64,000 nt of DNA, from assembly GCA_051453625.1 (NCBI GenBank), contig JBOZIK010000001.1:213215973-213279972 (forward strand), written 5' to 3'. Under the pieces are notes generated by a model that worked only from the letters and a program-made list of their open reading frames with translations, did not search any database and was not told the origin of the DNA. The translations under genes and the position numbers were made by a program. The DNA is from Welwitschia mirabilis (lineage: Eukaryota > Gnetophyta > Gnetopsida > Welwitschiales). This document shows positions 21,791 through 32,654 of the stretch, piece after piece (position 1 is the first letter of the stretch; each line of letters opens with the position of its first letter).

Positions 21791-23197
21791 TTAGCCTCAT
21801 CCTATATAGCTCTATGTGTGTGCAGCCTAATCAACTATAAATACACAATATGTCATATAATATCAAGTGGATTCAAATAAAATACATCATATTAATGCTT
21901 GCAACAACCCTATAAATTCATTTAAAAATATGTAAAAATTGTGAAAATATGTTCTTCCCTCCTCTCAAAATTATCAATACATCCCATATTGCCTAGTTTT
22001 GTGAATAAAAATGTAAAACACATGAAAAGTTAAAAAATGTATTTTAGGTGGGCCACACATAAAGGGAAAAATAAAAGTTCTTAAATGAAAAATCTAATAG
22101 ATTAAAAATGTAGAGCACATAATACTAGTCAGTTACCTTAAAGTAACACTATGTTTTAGCTTATGGTTTGTAGAAAATGATTTTTAAACTTAAAAATGTA
22201 ATTAAAACTTATAAAATGCATAATTTATCATACCTTTCATAATATGCAATAAGGCCCTCTTGTCATAGTACATCTTATATCTAATAAGAATTCAATATCT
22301 AAAGCTCAAAAATCTAAATAATATACATGGAAACTATGCATCAAAATGCTAAGAAATGAAAGAAAAGTTTGAAATAAAATGAGGGAAAGAAAAACATGCT
22401 TTATTTTTGAAAATTCATTAGCCAATAAGCATTCACTAGCCAAAGCTTAAAAACCTAAATAACATACATAGATACTATGTATTAAAATGGTGATAAATGG
22501 AAGGAAAAATTGGAAAAAAATTAGGGAGAGAAAATAGACATCATTTTTGAAAGTTCACTAAAATTTAAAAATCTAGTGGACAAATTAGTGGGGACAAGTT
22601 ATAGCATGTCAGCAAGGACTAGGAGCACTATTGCCTTATAAGAGAGTGGAAAAAAAATGATAGAGAATGAAAGAAAAAGAAGAAAAACAAAGTGATATCA
22701 TAGTTTTAGTACTATATCATCCACTCGCATCATTTGGATGATAACCATAGGATGACTATCGAGAAAATCTCATTGTCATCCCCATTATCATCTAGATGAC
22801 TAGGTGGATGATATAAATTTAAAAACATTCTCAAAAATGAAAATATTAGCTAAGTAAGTTTGGCTTAGATATTAGCGTGAAGGTATCAGAATGTATTAGA
22901 AAGCTTTAAAAAAGAGGGAATGATAAAGAGTTGTGAAAAATTAAGATGATGAGAAAAACTAAAAATAAATTTAAAAAATAGGATGATAAAAACATACTAA
23001 ATAGGTTAAAACCTAACAAATAAGACTAAAAAAAGGTGCCCAAACTACAAAATAAATAGGAAAAAGTGAACTCCAAAAGATATAAAGAAATCTCAAAAGA
23101 ATAAAATATGATTATTTAATTAAAATGCCAAAAGAAAATCAATGTGATATTAAAAGAAACACTATGATTAACAACTAGAAAACTACTAAATAATAAG
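21285..23197. repeat. G4 3' region duplication, copy b
   Basis: This is the partner of 19402-21176. In element order (leftwards) it holds about 1.4 kb of non-coding 3' region and then the first half of the 3' ORF, which breaks off at the gap. G5 has one copy of the same unit at about 52520-54790. The palindrome ATCATCTAGATGAC lies at 22787-22800. Confidence 0.8.
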
Positions 23198-24199
23198 ATC
23201 CTAGACAAGGATGAGAAAGTATGAAAACAACTTGAAAATAATAAACTAAAGAATTAAAGAAAAGAGAGACAAAAACAGAAACAAAAAACATGAAGAAGAT
23301 AGATTAGCTATCTTAAATTCTAACCTAAAAGATCTTTTTAGAATAAATTATAAAGCCACGTAAGTAAAAATATATAATAAAACATATTGATTCCATAAAG
23401 TTTCACTCTAAAAGGTAGTGATTATAATGATACTAAAGATTAATTGCTTATAATAATGAATTATGAGATGAAAAGTTACTTAGAAATGAACTTACCTACT
23501 AATATTTCAAAACACACCTAAATCCTCAAAAGTGAAATTATGATGTATTAATACTAAGAGTCTAGAAAATAAAAAATGTCTCTGATGACAATAGAAACAC
23601 CACTAATATTATATCCTTAATGTTTATTACAACTTTCCATGATGAGGGGAGTGCAACCATAGTTAAAGAAGTAAGGACCTATGAAGCATAATCAACTGAT
23701 CCCCTAGTGGAGTTCCCATAGATACCAACACTTCTAAAGGCTTCTTTCAAAAAAACATACACTCATATAGTAGGACATTATAGTGACTATGTATTTCAGC
23801 ATAGATATAATAGATCATGGTCATTATTCTCTCTCTTCTTTTTTCCCTTAAATAATTCCCACATGATTACACACTTAAAAACACAAAGGTAAATGAATGA
23901 GATGAAAGACAAAAAAGAGCACACTTAAATAACTAAAGATATCACACCATTAAATACAATACAAAAACTAAGGCATCTCCATTTAAAATAAAGTTCATAG
24001 ATATAGAAGTGTCTTAAAATTGGATGAATACATTATTATCACTATAAAATCCCCAAGTACAAATACTAGTCATGATAACTTCATAAAGTAAACACATAAG
24101 TAAAGTATAAAGTGATATCATAACCTTAACTAAAGAAATAAGCTAAGAGAGAACTCAGACAATGATAGGTATAAGTCCTTCTCATTGAGAAAAACCTCC
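23198..24199 (-). other. G4 3' non-coding region next to integrase
   Basis: It aligns with the post-integrase region of G2 (from 5700) and G3 (from 38961), including the block that ends CATCCAATTTTAAGACA and the one reading GGAGATGCCTTAG. A short CT-rich tract near 23829 is the site of a long (TC)n array in G5. No coding frame is seen. Confidence 0.65.
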
Positions 24200-25330
24200 A
24201 AAATAATTTCTTCTACCATGTTTAAGATTACATCAAAATATTTTTTTATATTTTCAACATTTATCTATTAACTTTCGGAATCTCTTTAGTTTTCAATTTA
24301 GAAATCTCAATAGAGCCATTAAAATGTAATTTATCTATAAAAAAAGGATCTAACCATTTAGAGGTTAACTTGTTATGTAAAAGATGTACTCTAGTATTGT
24401 ATAGAAGAACAATTTGACTAGATTCAAACATTTTATGAATTAACTTCCTATCATGTTTAAACTTATCTTAGACTTTGTGAATTAGATGAGATATGTAGCA
24501 TGACCATATTTTTCATTTAGGTGATTAAATTAGGATAATCTATGTTTAAGATTCTTATCAAGATCTACAAGATTAAATTTATGAGAAGAATGATAAGAGT
24601 TATAACACACATTAACAAGTAAAATACAAACTTTTCTATATAAAATTTCATAAGGTAAAAAACCAAGAGAATTACACTAAGTATTATAATAAGCCAAAAG
24701 AACATCATTAAGCTTATTATAGTTTTTTTTTAATTTCTCTATTTGCATTTTTAGCTTGACCATTGGTTTGTAGATGATAAGCATAAGCTACTCTATGTTC
24801 TATTCCAATAGATAGAAGAACTTTTCTAAAAAGTTAATTAATAAAGGAAGCTCCTTAATCATTAATGATAATCCTAGGAAAACCAAAAAATTGAAAAATA
24901 TAAGTTTTAAGAAAAGTATAAATAGTTCAAGCATCATTCATATATGTAGGAATAGCTTCAACCTATTTAGTAACATAATTAATAGCCACTAAAATATAGT
25001 TCTTTTTATTAGAAGATGGTTTAATAGGGCCTATAAAATTAATTTCCTAATAATTAAAAGGTTCATGCTCAAGAATAAGTTTAAGGAATATCTCTTGAGA
25101 ATAAATAAGGCTATAATAATGTTGATAACCATTACACCTTCTAGTAAAATAAAAAGAATCCTAAAAACAACTAGATTAATAAAAACTAGGGTAAAGGATT
25201 TTCATAATTTTTTTTATCTACTAAAATAACCTCCATAGACATCATCATGGCAAAGATGAAGGATGTAAGATTTTACCATTTAGGCACACATTTTCACATG
25301 ATTTGGTCTTTTCACTTATAATAAGGATTT
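24200..25330 (-). pseudogene. G4 integrase remnant
   Basis: Reading leftwards from 25330: a decayed zinc-binding region, then core blocks. PRIIIND, a stop at 24855-24857, and GASF mark the second Asp (kept). AYHLQTNGQAKNANREIKK follows, with Lys (24750-24752) at the catalytic Glu position. C-terminal blocks extend to about 24280. The segment from about 24203 to 24912 is absent from G5. The Lys and the stop are also present in G2 and G3 at the same codons, which points to lesions inherited from a common source. Confidence 0.8.
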
Positions 25331-25339
25331 GGCTCTATC

Positions 25340-25770
25340 CATTTATAATAACCTATTTTATGGAGAAAGGATGTTCTTTAATTATAAGTCTAATATTATG
25401 GTGTTTATAATAAAAAGTTCTTCATATGAAAAATAATCACTAACAATAAGATTATCAAGAAAGAAATAAAAACATGATAAATGATTTACTATACTATAGT
25501 ATCTAATCATTTCATGGTTGGTATAAACATTCATATAAAAGCCTAAAAGATAATTTCTAAGCATTTCAAGGTAAAATATGATTGCTAATATTTATTTTTC
25601 TATAGTACTATAATTTATTTGAGCTTTAGATAAAGTTTTACTATGATAATATATAACCTTAAAATCATTTTTATATTTTTATCTAAGCACCCTAGCTATA
25701 GTAATATCATTAGCCTCATAAATTAACTCGAAATCTTATTTGAATTGAGTCTCATTAGAATAGGTGTGGA
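25340..25770 (-). pseudogene. G4 RNase H remnant
   Basis: The leftward reading runs from about 25770. An open stretch at 25382-25564 holds LRNYLLGFYMNVYTNHEMIRY, matching the family block where YTDHA carries a catalytic Asp; here it is Asn. The earlier blocks (the MCDAS region and TEKE) are broken by shifts around 25600-25740. G5 has the same domain in much better shape at 56748-57010. Confidence 0.8.
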
Positions 25771-25899
25771 AGAGATTTTATCTTTAAGGTGTTAAAAGCA
25801 AGCTGACAATATTTATTTCAATTAAAATTAGCTTCTTTTTTCAAGTAATAAGTGAAGGGATTTAAAACTTCTATCATAACTTGAATAAAATTATAACAA

Positions 25900-26660
25900 A
25901 AATTACAATAATCAAGGAAGGATCAAACTTATTTTACATTTATTAGAGGAGTTAGATTTTAATTGATACTAAAGTTTTTAAGGTTCATTCTAATTTCTTT
26001 ATTAGAAATTTAATGACCTAAGACAATTTTACTATTAACTAAAAAGAACATTTTCTCCTAACTTAAATGTAAACCACTAGAAATGCATCTATTAAGGACT
26101 TTCTTTAACCTTTCTAAGATTTGTTCAAAGTTTTCATCATAAATTGAGAAGTCATTTATAAAACTTTTTATTGAATCCTCTAACATATAAAAAAAGATAT
26201 CCAACATTGCACATTAAAAAGTACTAGGATCATTACAAAGTTCAAAAGGCATACGTCTAAAGGAAAAAGATCAAAAGATGAAGTAAAAGTAGTTTTAGCT
26301 TGATTTCACTAGTGATACAAAATTGATGGTAACCACTATACCCATTAAGAAAGTAATTAAAAAAAATATCCTTGGGTTTTATCAAGTATTTGATTTTAAA
26401 AACGTAAAGGACAATGATCTTTCTTAGTTACATCATTTAATTTTCTAAAATCAATGCACATTCTCCACCTTCCACATTTCTTAAGTACTACCATCAAAGT
26501 ACTAACTCACTAACTATTAATTATGGCATAAATAATTATTGTGTTTATTAATTTAATTATTTCATCCTTTATAACTTATTTAAGGGCTGATTTTAGTCGA
26601 TGTTGGGGTTACCTAATAGGTTATACATTATCGTCAAGTTATATTTTATGTTAAACAATA
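25900..26660 (-). pseudogene. G4 reverse transcriptase remnant
   Basis: Reading leftwards: FRKLNDVTKKDHCPL (about 26450), YFLNGYSGYHQFC (about 26330-26355), FELCNDPSTF-like text across a shift (26200-26240), SIKSFINDFSIYDENFEQIL (about 26110-26170) and RCISSGLHLS (about 26060). The FLDGYS Asp is Asn and the MDD motif reads IND, so both catalytic positions are hit by G-to-A changes. The connection block is seen to about 25900. Confidence 0.85.
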
Positions 26661-27260
26661 TAGGTAGGAATGGCTATTAGATCTTTATGGAACCAAGTAA
26701 ATGCATTAACCTTAGATTTTAAAAGTGAGATTAAAATTAACTCTTATTAAGGGGAAATATTAATACTTATTATCAAAGGTTTGTTTTAATCATCACACAA
26801 AAAGATATATTTTAGTCTACTGTTTAAAGGTTTTAAATTTAAATTCAAATTTTGACTTTCTATTAGATTTTTATCAAAATTAACTATAATCTTATACTAT
26901 CATCTCGATACCTAGGATGGATAACCTTTTTTAAAATAAGAAATCTTAGCTTTATTTAGATTTTATACTACTACATAGTTTAGAATTTTAGTTCTTTATT
27001 TCCTTGATTAAAATGATCAGTTCCTAAATGCTCATAGTTGAGTTGACTATCATCAAAAGAATTCAAGTCTTTTACTTCATGTTTATTATCAAACAAGGTA
27101 GTATCATAAAGCATAATCCATTTTTATTCAAGTGGATGATGTTGTAAAAATAAACTTGACTTAATTTCTTCTTCAATATTCAGCTCATCACCTAAATCCT
27201 TTTCAGTATCACTAAAAACTCTAAGGGTAAACTTCTTATTTTCTAAGTGACATTCCATCA
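26661..27260 (-). pseudogene. G4 protease-RT linker remnant
   Basis: This matches the linker of G5 (57901-58570) and G2 (2546-3080): an acidic EEE-rich segment near 27170, a LKPLNSRLKYIF-like stretch and an LIIS..L block near 26760-26830. Stops are frequent. No catalytic role is expected for this part; it is a spacer in the polyprotein. Confidence 0.6.
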
Positions 27261-27911
27261 TTTCAGTTCATATATTAATAATACAATGAGATATTGAACA
27301 AATAGCTCTACCTAAAAGTATTAGATAGCCTCCATTATTATTGACTTCAATTACAACCACATCTATTGGATAGAATGCTTATTTAATTTGAATCACCAAA
27401 TCTTTGATAACGCCTAAAGGTTTCTTCACTGATATATTTACTACTTCTAAGACAATTTGTATGGATTAATTCTACCTTCCAAACCAAATCATTGAAAAAT
27501 GTGTAGAGGTATAATATTAACACTTGCACCTATATTAATTAAGGCTTTTCTTAATTCTTTTATTTCCTTCAAATATGATACAAACTATTGCTACCCTTGG
27601 ATCATTAAACTTTGGAAATTTTTATAAGACTAAGTTGATTATAGATTATAATACAAAGACTTTACTAGGTATAGTTCTTTTTTGTTTCCTTTTAATTAGA
27701 TCTTTCTACAACTTAGAATATTTAAAATTCTCTTGTAAAAGTTTCCAAAATAGTAAATTTATGCTCACATTTTGCATTAAGGCTTTAAGATGTTTATCAA
27801 ATGTAGGATTAGTATTCAATCTATCAAGCCAAGTGATAGTAGGTTTCTTACCTTTTTCTTAAGAAGAATTTTTCTTTCTATCATTTAGAGAGGACGGGAA
27901 AGAATGGTTTT
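27261..27911 (-). pseudogene. G4 protease remnant and gag-protease junction
   Basis: Around 27490-27545 (leftwards) the frame reads RKALINIGASVNIIPLHIF and FGLEGRI, matching the protease active-site block. The catalytic Asp is Asn (GAT to AAT). The gag-protease junction runs rightwards from there to the gap 27912-28442. That gap lies at nearly the same element position as the G5 gap 59010-59874. Confidence 0.75.
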
Positions 27912-28442
27912 NNNNNNNNNNNNNNNNNNNNNNNNNNNNNNNNNNNNNNNNNNNNNNNNNNNNNNNNNNNNNNNNNNNNNNNNNNNNNNNNNNNNNNNNN
28001 NNNNNNNNNNNNNNNNNNNNNNNNNNNNNNNNNNNNNNNNNNNNNNNNNNNNNNNNNNNNNNNNNNNNNNNNNNNNNNNNNNNNNNNNNNNNNNNNNNNN
28101 NNNNNNNNNNNNNNNNNNNNNNNNNNNNNNNNNNNNNNNNNNNNNNNNNNNNNNNNNNNNNNNNNNNNNNNNNNNNNNNNNNNNNNNNNNNNNNNNNNNN
28201 NNNNNNNNNNNNNNNNNNNNNNNNNNNNNNNNNNNNNNNNNNNNNNNNNNNNNNNNNNNNNNNNNNNNNNNNNNNNNNNNNNNNNNNNNNNNNNNNNNNN
28301 NNNNNNNNNNNNNNNNNNNNNNNNNNNNNNNNNNNNNNNNNNNNNNNNNNNNNNNNNNNNNNNNNNNNNNNNNNNNNNNNNNNNNNNNNNNNNNNNNNNN
28401 NNNNNNNNNNNNNNNNNNNNNNNNNNNNNNNNNNNNNNNNNN

Positions 28443-29800
28443 TTATATCATTTCTACTTCTTGTTATAATATTACAATCATTTTTTACTTTATTAAGATT
28501 CGATAAAATTTGTATTACAAATTACCCTTGTGATCTTTGATTAGCAAGCATAGTTTACTAAAGAACATTAGAAAGATTTCAATCTTTAAATTTGTCTTCT
28601 CTTGAGATTTTTTTAATTCATCAATGAAGTTTCTAAGGGGATCATTTTAATTTTGTAAGTTTGATGTGGTTTCTTGATAATTGGAGTTACTTGTTTGGAA
28701 GTTTGAGTCATTTTTTTGAAAGTTAGCATTCTCAAATCTATTTAAAAATGGTTGAAAATTTAATGATTTTCTTAAAAGTCTTTAAATTTGTTTTCAAAGG
28801 ATTGAAAATTTGGTTATCCATTTATCTTAGTTAAAATTAGTTTTGATTTTAATTTTGATGTTATTTTGATATTTATTTTAGTTTCTAAAGTTTGAATACC
28901 TCTAATTAAATGTGCAAACCTCTTCATAAATCTTTTCTTTGTAGGTTGATAATAAAGAACAATCTTTTGTTACATGATAGTTATCTTCATATAAATCATA
29001 AGTTAGAACCATAACTGTACTCTTTTTAGTTGCCACCTTAGCATCTAAGATCATTTGTGAATATTTTTATATTGTTATAATGAAGTCATTAAATACATTT
29101 TCTGGTTATTTCTTTATTTTCACTTTTTCCTTCTCTTGTTTAACTTCTTTAAGGTCTTTTATAATTTGGCCTACTATAAAAAATTTATTTATGTAATGGT
29201 TTAGACCATGTCTAACTTACTTTTGCTAGATCTTCCAATACTTTTCATACATTTCTTAATATAAGATTAATCAAGTTTCCTCCACATGAAAAATCTTTAA
29301 GTTGTTTTATTTGGCTATTAAGTATACCATAAAAGTAACATACTAATTGCTCTTGACGAAATAATCTATAGGACTAGAATGTGTGGCAACAAAAATTCTC
29401 TAATAAATAGAGGCATAATCCTTATTAGATTGTTGTTAGAAGTTAGTTACTTCTTTCTTTCTTTTTCTTATGGTTGTTTCACTCATAAGTATTTTTATAA
29501 ATTCATCTTGAAATTGATTTCATATTCTTAAAAATTTATATGGAATAGCTCTTAACCATATTTCACTTTTTTTTAAGTAATGGAAAAAATAAACATGTAA
29601 GTATGATTGCTAATTTCTATTTTACCATTTCTAGAAGTAAATACTAATTGTTCAATGTTGGCTATATGTTGTAAGGGATCTTCATTATTTTTTTCAATTA
29701 AACATAGGATAGGCATTTAAATTTCTTAACTCAACATCATCACCAAAAGATAGGTTAAAAAGGGTTTGAATTTCATGTTTTTTATTTGTTATAAATTATT
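28443..29800 (-). pseudogene. G4 gag remnant
   Basis: Gag forms the virus-like particle. Reading leftwards from 29800: LRNLNAYPMF, a decayed EDP..H segment, SRNGKIEIS in a shifted frame, SEIWLRAIPYKFL (about 29540), FQDEFIKILMSE (29480), VTNF and SPIDYFVKSN (29350), matching the retrotransposon Gag domain. At 28940-29020 a knuckle reads YDLYEDNYHVTKDC where CxxCxxxxHxxxxC is expected, so two Cys are Tyr. A Q/N-rich tail follows. Many stops. Confidence 0.75.
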
Positions 29801-30562
29801 TAAGGGTAATATTAGCATTAGAATTTATGGTGATAGTAGTAGAGGTTATGATAATAGTAAGGGAATTAGGTAAGGTAACCTATTTTTGTTTTTTGTGATG
29901 AATTAAATATTGTAATAAAACAACTTTTTTCTAAACTATCTTTAAAAAATTCTATTTTTAAAAATTAGATTTTTATATAATAAGCACAAAAAAATATTCT
30001 TGCTGAATTTTTAAAATAGTTTACATACCTAGGATGTGCATACCTAGGTTAAGTTCATAGTTAATCAAACCTTCTTGAATGTTTTCTTTGATGAACAACC
30101 ACTCTCTTTAATATTTTGACTTTTTACTAAAATTTACTATATTCAAGCATGTTCAATTCTATTTTTATACATGCCATCTCTTTGGGCATCTAGATAATAT
30201 ACCTAGATGACAAAACACACATAAAACCTAAAAATGAAAAACATAGAAAAATAAAATACAAAATAACAAAGAATAAATAGAGACAATTGTCTACTTAGTT
30301 ATCTATATGATAGAGAGGATAATAAGAAAAACCTACTTCTTAAGAAAAGAAAAAACCATAAGGCACATAGGCTGTTGTTATTGTACATTATCTAGATGAT
30401 GAAATGGACTAGAGGGAATTTATTTTAGAATTAAAAATAAAAGCTATAGGAAAAGAATGCATGTTTCTACTATAAAAATACAATGCTATTATAGGTAAAT
30501 TCCCAAACTAAAATTAAAAGCACTTACCTGGGCAATGACAATCCTTAAACTCTAACTAGTCT
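29801..30562 (-). other. G4 5' leader
   Basis: Untranslated leader between PBS and gag. It holds the palindrome form CATTATCTAGATGAT at 30386-30400 and a further ATCTAGATAAT near 30188. On the minus strand CCAGGTAAGT at 30522-30531 fits the plant 5' splice-site consensus and lies about 30 bases from the PBS. Whether it is used is unknown. Confidence 0.55.
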
Positions 30563-30580
30563 TCCTCAAAAATGATGCCA
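30563..30580 (-). other. G4 primer-binding site, tRNA-Asp type
   Basis: The plus-strand text TCCTCAAAAATGATGCCA compares with the plant tRNA-Asp 3' end TCCCCGGCAACGGCGCCA at 11 of 18 positions; six of the seven differences are C/T or G/A transitions. It lies three bases from the LTR, as expected. The same site is seen in G5 and G3. The tRNA-Asp primer is a known feature of Athila-type elements. Confidence 0.8.
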
Positions 30581-30583
30581 AGA

Positions 30584-32654
30584 TGTTGCAGTGTGTATTT
30601 GTATAAATGTTATGTTCTTAAATAGATCCTATAAATCACAAATATATATAGGTTTTGCATAACATAGCATGCTAATATAGATAGGAGTGATCCAAATGTT
30701 ATATTCTCATTAAAGGCATAGGTGAAAAGAAAGAGAATTAATTTAAAAAATGAAACACTACATATCCTTAAAGTAGAATAAAATAATAATGTTTAAATAA
30801 AAATATGAATTAATATACTATATAAATAAAATATAATATTAAATTAAATGTAACTTCTATCTAATTACCAAATCAATCTATTAAGATCAACCATATATAA
30901 TCTAGATCAATCAAGAAAATCTATTACCAGATTAAAATCAACCTAAGGTATCAGGTACGTTGGACAGAATATGAAAATAATGCAAAATTAGTCTAGAAAA
31001 TGAAATGTAATATACCTAAATAAACAATGTCAATAATAATAAAGGTTGCCCTCATAATCTATATCATCAAAGAAGCTGTCACAAAATCAGAAGAGAAATG
31101 CATAAAATACAAGATATAAAAATAAAAATAGATTTTTTACTAAACGAAAACCAACATATATGTTACAAAGCAATAGCACTTTAATGAAAGATACATAACT
31201 CAACATCAATAAAGATGTCTTTCTATAAAACAATGAATGGATTTCTAGCCTTTTGATCTCTCCTTACAAGAATTTCTAATTTAAATAAAGATAAAAATGG
31301 AGTTAATGGTAGAGGAATTATTTATTACAAAATAGGTTCTAAAATCAGAAAAGACTAACAAGTGCTTGAACAATTCCAATAATTATATAATAAAGTGTAA
31401 GATAAATGGCTAGAGTTTGGTGAAGTTTGGTTAAACTTTTTTCTCAAGTGTTATTTTAATAGTCATCTAAATGTCACAAGAGATGATACCACCTCATAGG
31501 AGTTTCACATCAACTACCAAATTAATCTAGTTGGTATCCTCCTTAGCTTAAATGNNNNNNNNNNNNNNNNNNNNNNNNNNNNNNNNNNNNNNNNNNNNNN
31601 NNNNNNNNNNNNNNNNNNNNNNNNNNNNNNNNNNNNNNNNNNNNNNNNNNNNNNNNNNNNNNNNNNNNNNNNNNNNNNNNNNNNNNNNNNNNNNNNNNNN
31701 NNNNNNNNNNNNNNNNNNNNNNNNNNNNNNNNNNNNNNNNNNNNNNNNNNNNNNNNNNNNNNNNNNNNNNNNNNNNNNNNNNNNNNNNNNNNNNNNNNNN
31801 NNNNNNNNNNNNNNNNNNNNNNNNNNNNNNNNNNNNNNNNNNNNNNNNNNNNNNNNNNNNNNNNNNNNNNNNNNNNNNNNNNNNNNNNNNNNNNNNNNNN
31901 NNNNNNNNNNNNNNNNNNNNNNNNNNNNNNNNNNNNNNNNNNNNNNNNNNNNNNNNNNNNNNNNNNNNNNNNNNNNNNNNNNNNNNNNNNNNNNNNNNNN
32001 NNNNNNNNNNNNNNNNNNNNNNNNNNNNNNNNNNNNNNNNNNNNNNNNNNNNNNNNNNNNNNNNNNNNNNNNNNNNNNNNNNNNNNNNNNNNNNNNNNNN
32101 NNNNNNNNNNNNNNNNNNNNNNNNNNNNNNNNNNNNNNNNNNNNNNNNNNNNNNNNNNNNNNNNNNNNNNNNNNNNNNNNNNNNNNNNNNNNNNNNNNNN
32201 NNNNNNNNNNNNNNNNNNNNNNNNNNNNNNNNNNNNNNNNNNNNNNNNNNNNNNNNNNNNNNNNNNNNNNNNNNNNNNNNNNNNNNNNNNNNNNNNNNNN
32301 NNNNNNNNNNNNNNNNNNNNNNNNNNNNNNNNNNNNNNNNNNNNNNNNNNNNNNNNNNNNNNNNNNNNNNNNNNNNNNNNNNNNNNNNNNNNNNNNNNNN
32401 NNNNNNNNNNNNNNNNNNNNNNNNNNNNNNNNNNNNNNNNNNNNNNNNNNNNNNNNNNNNNNNNNNNNNNNNNNNNNNNNNNNNNNNNNNNNNNNNNNNN
32501 NNNNNNNNNNNNNNNNNNNNNNNNNNNNNNNNNNNNNNNNNNNNNNNNNNNNNNTAGCTCTTCATTATCATCAAAATTCATCATAAACTTATTTATTGTC
32601 TTGAAAATCTAATCAAAATATCCTATCAAATACATACAATTTTGTAGCATAACA
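30584..32654 (-). repeat. G4 5' LTR (with 1000-N gap)
   Basis: It opens TGTTGCAGTGTGTATTTG (plus strand) next to the PBS and closes GTAGCATAACA at 32654. The gap 31555-32554 falls between AGCTTAAATG and TAGCTCTTCA. In the partner LTR the matching words are about 181 bp apart (17946-18126), so the 1000 N look like a placeholder rather than a measured size. The real LTR is then about 1.25 kb. Confidence 0.85.

Larger units (their letters stand above)
16967..32654 (-). mobile_element. G4: Athila/Tat-like element nested in G3 5' LTR
   Basis: Reading leftwards from 32654: 5' LTR, PBS, leader, gag, protease, RT, RNase H, integrase, long 3' region, 3' ORF remnant, purine tract and 3' LTR. The element is about 15.7 kb as drawn, but a 1000-N gap in the 5' LTR probably stands for about 180 bp, and a 1.8-kb segment of the 3' region occurs twice around a 100-N gap. 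Both LTRs carry the family ends. The flanking five-base words (AAAAA and TGCAA) do not match, so the duplication is eroded or the ends are slightly misplaced. Confidence 0.85.

Noticed and set aside
27575-27862. 95-codon plus-strand open frame
   Set aside because: It lies antisense to the G4 protease and gag junction, and the same shadow appears in G5 at 58656-58862.
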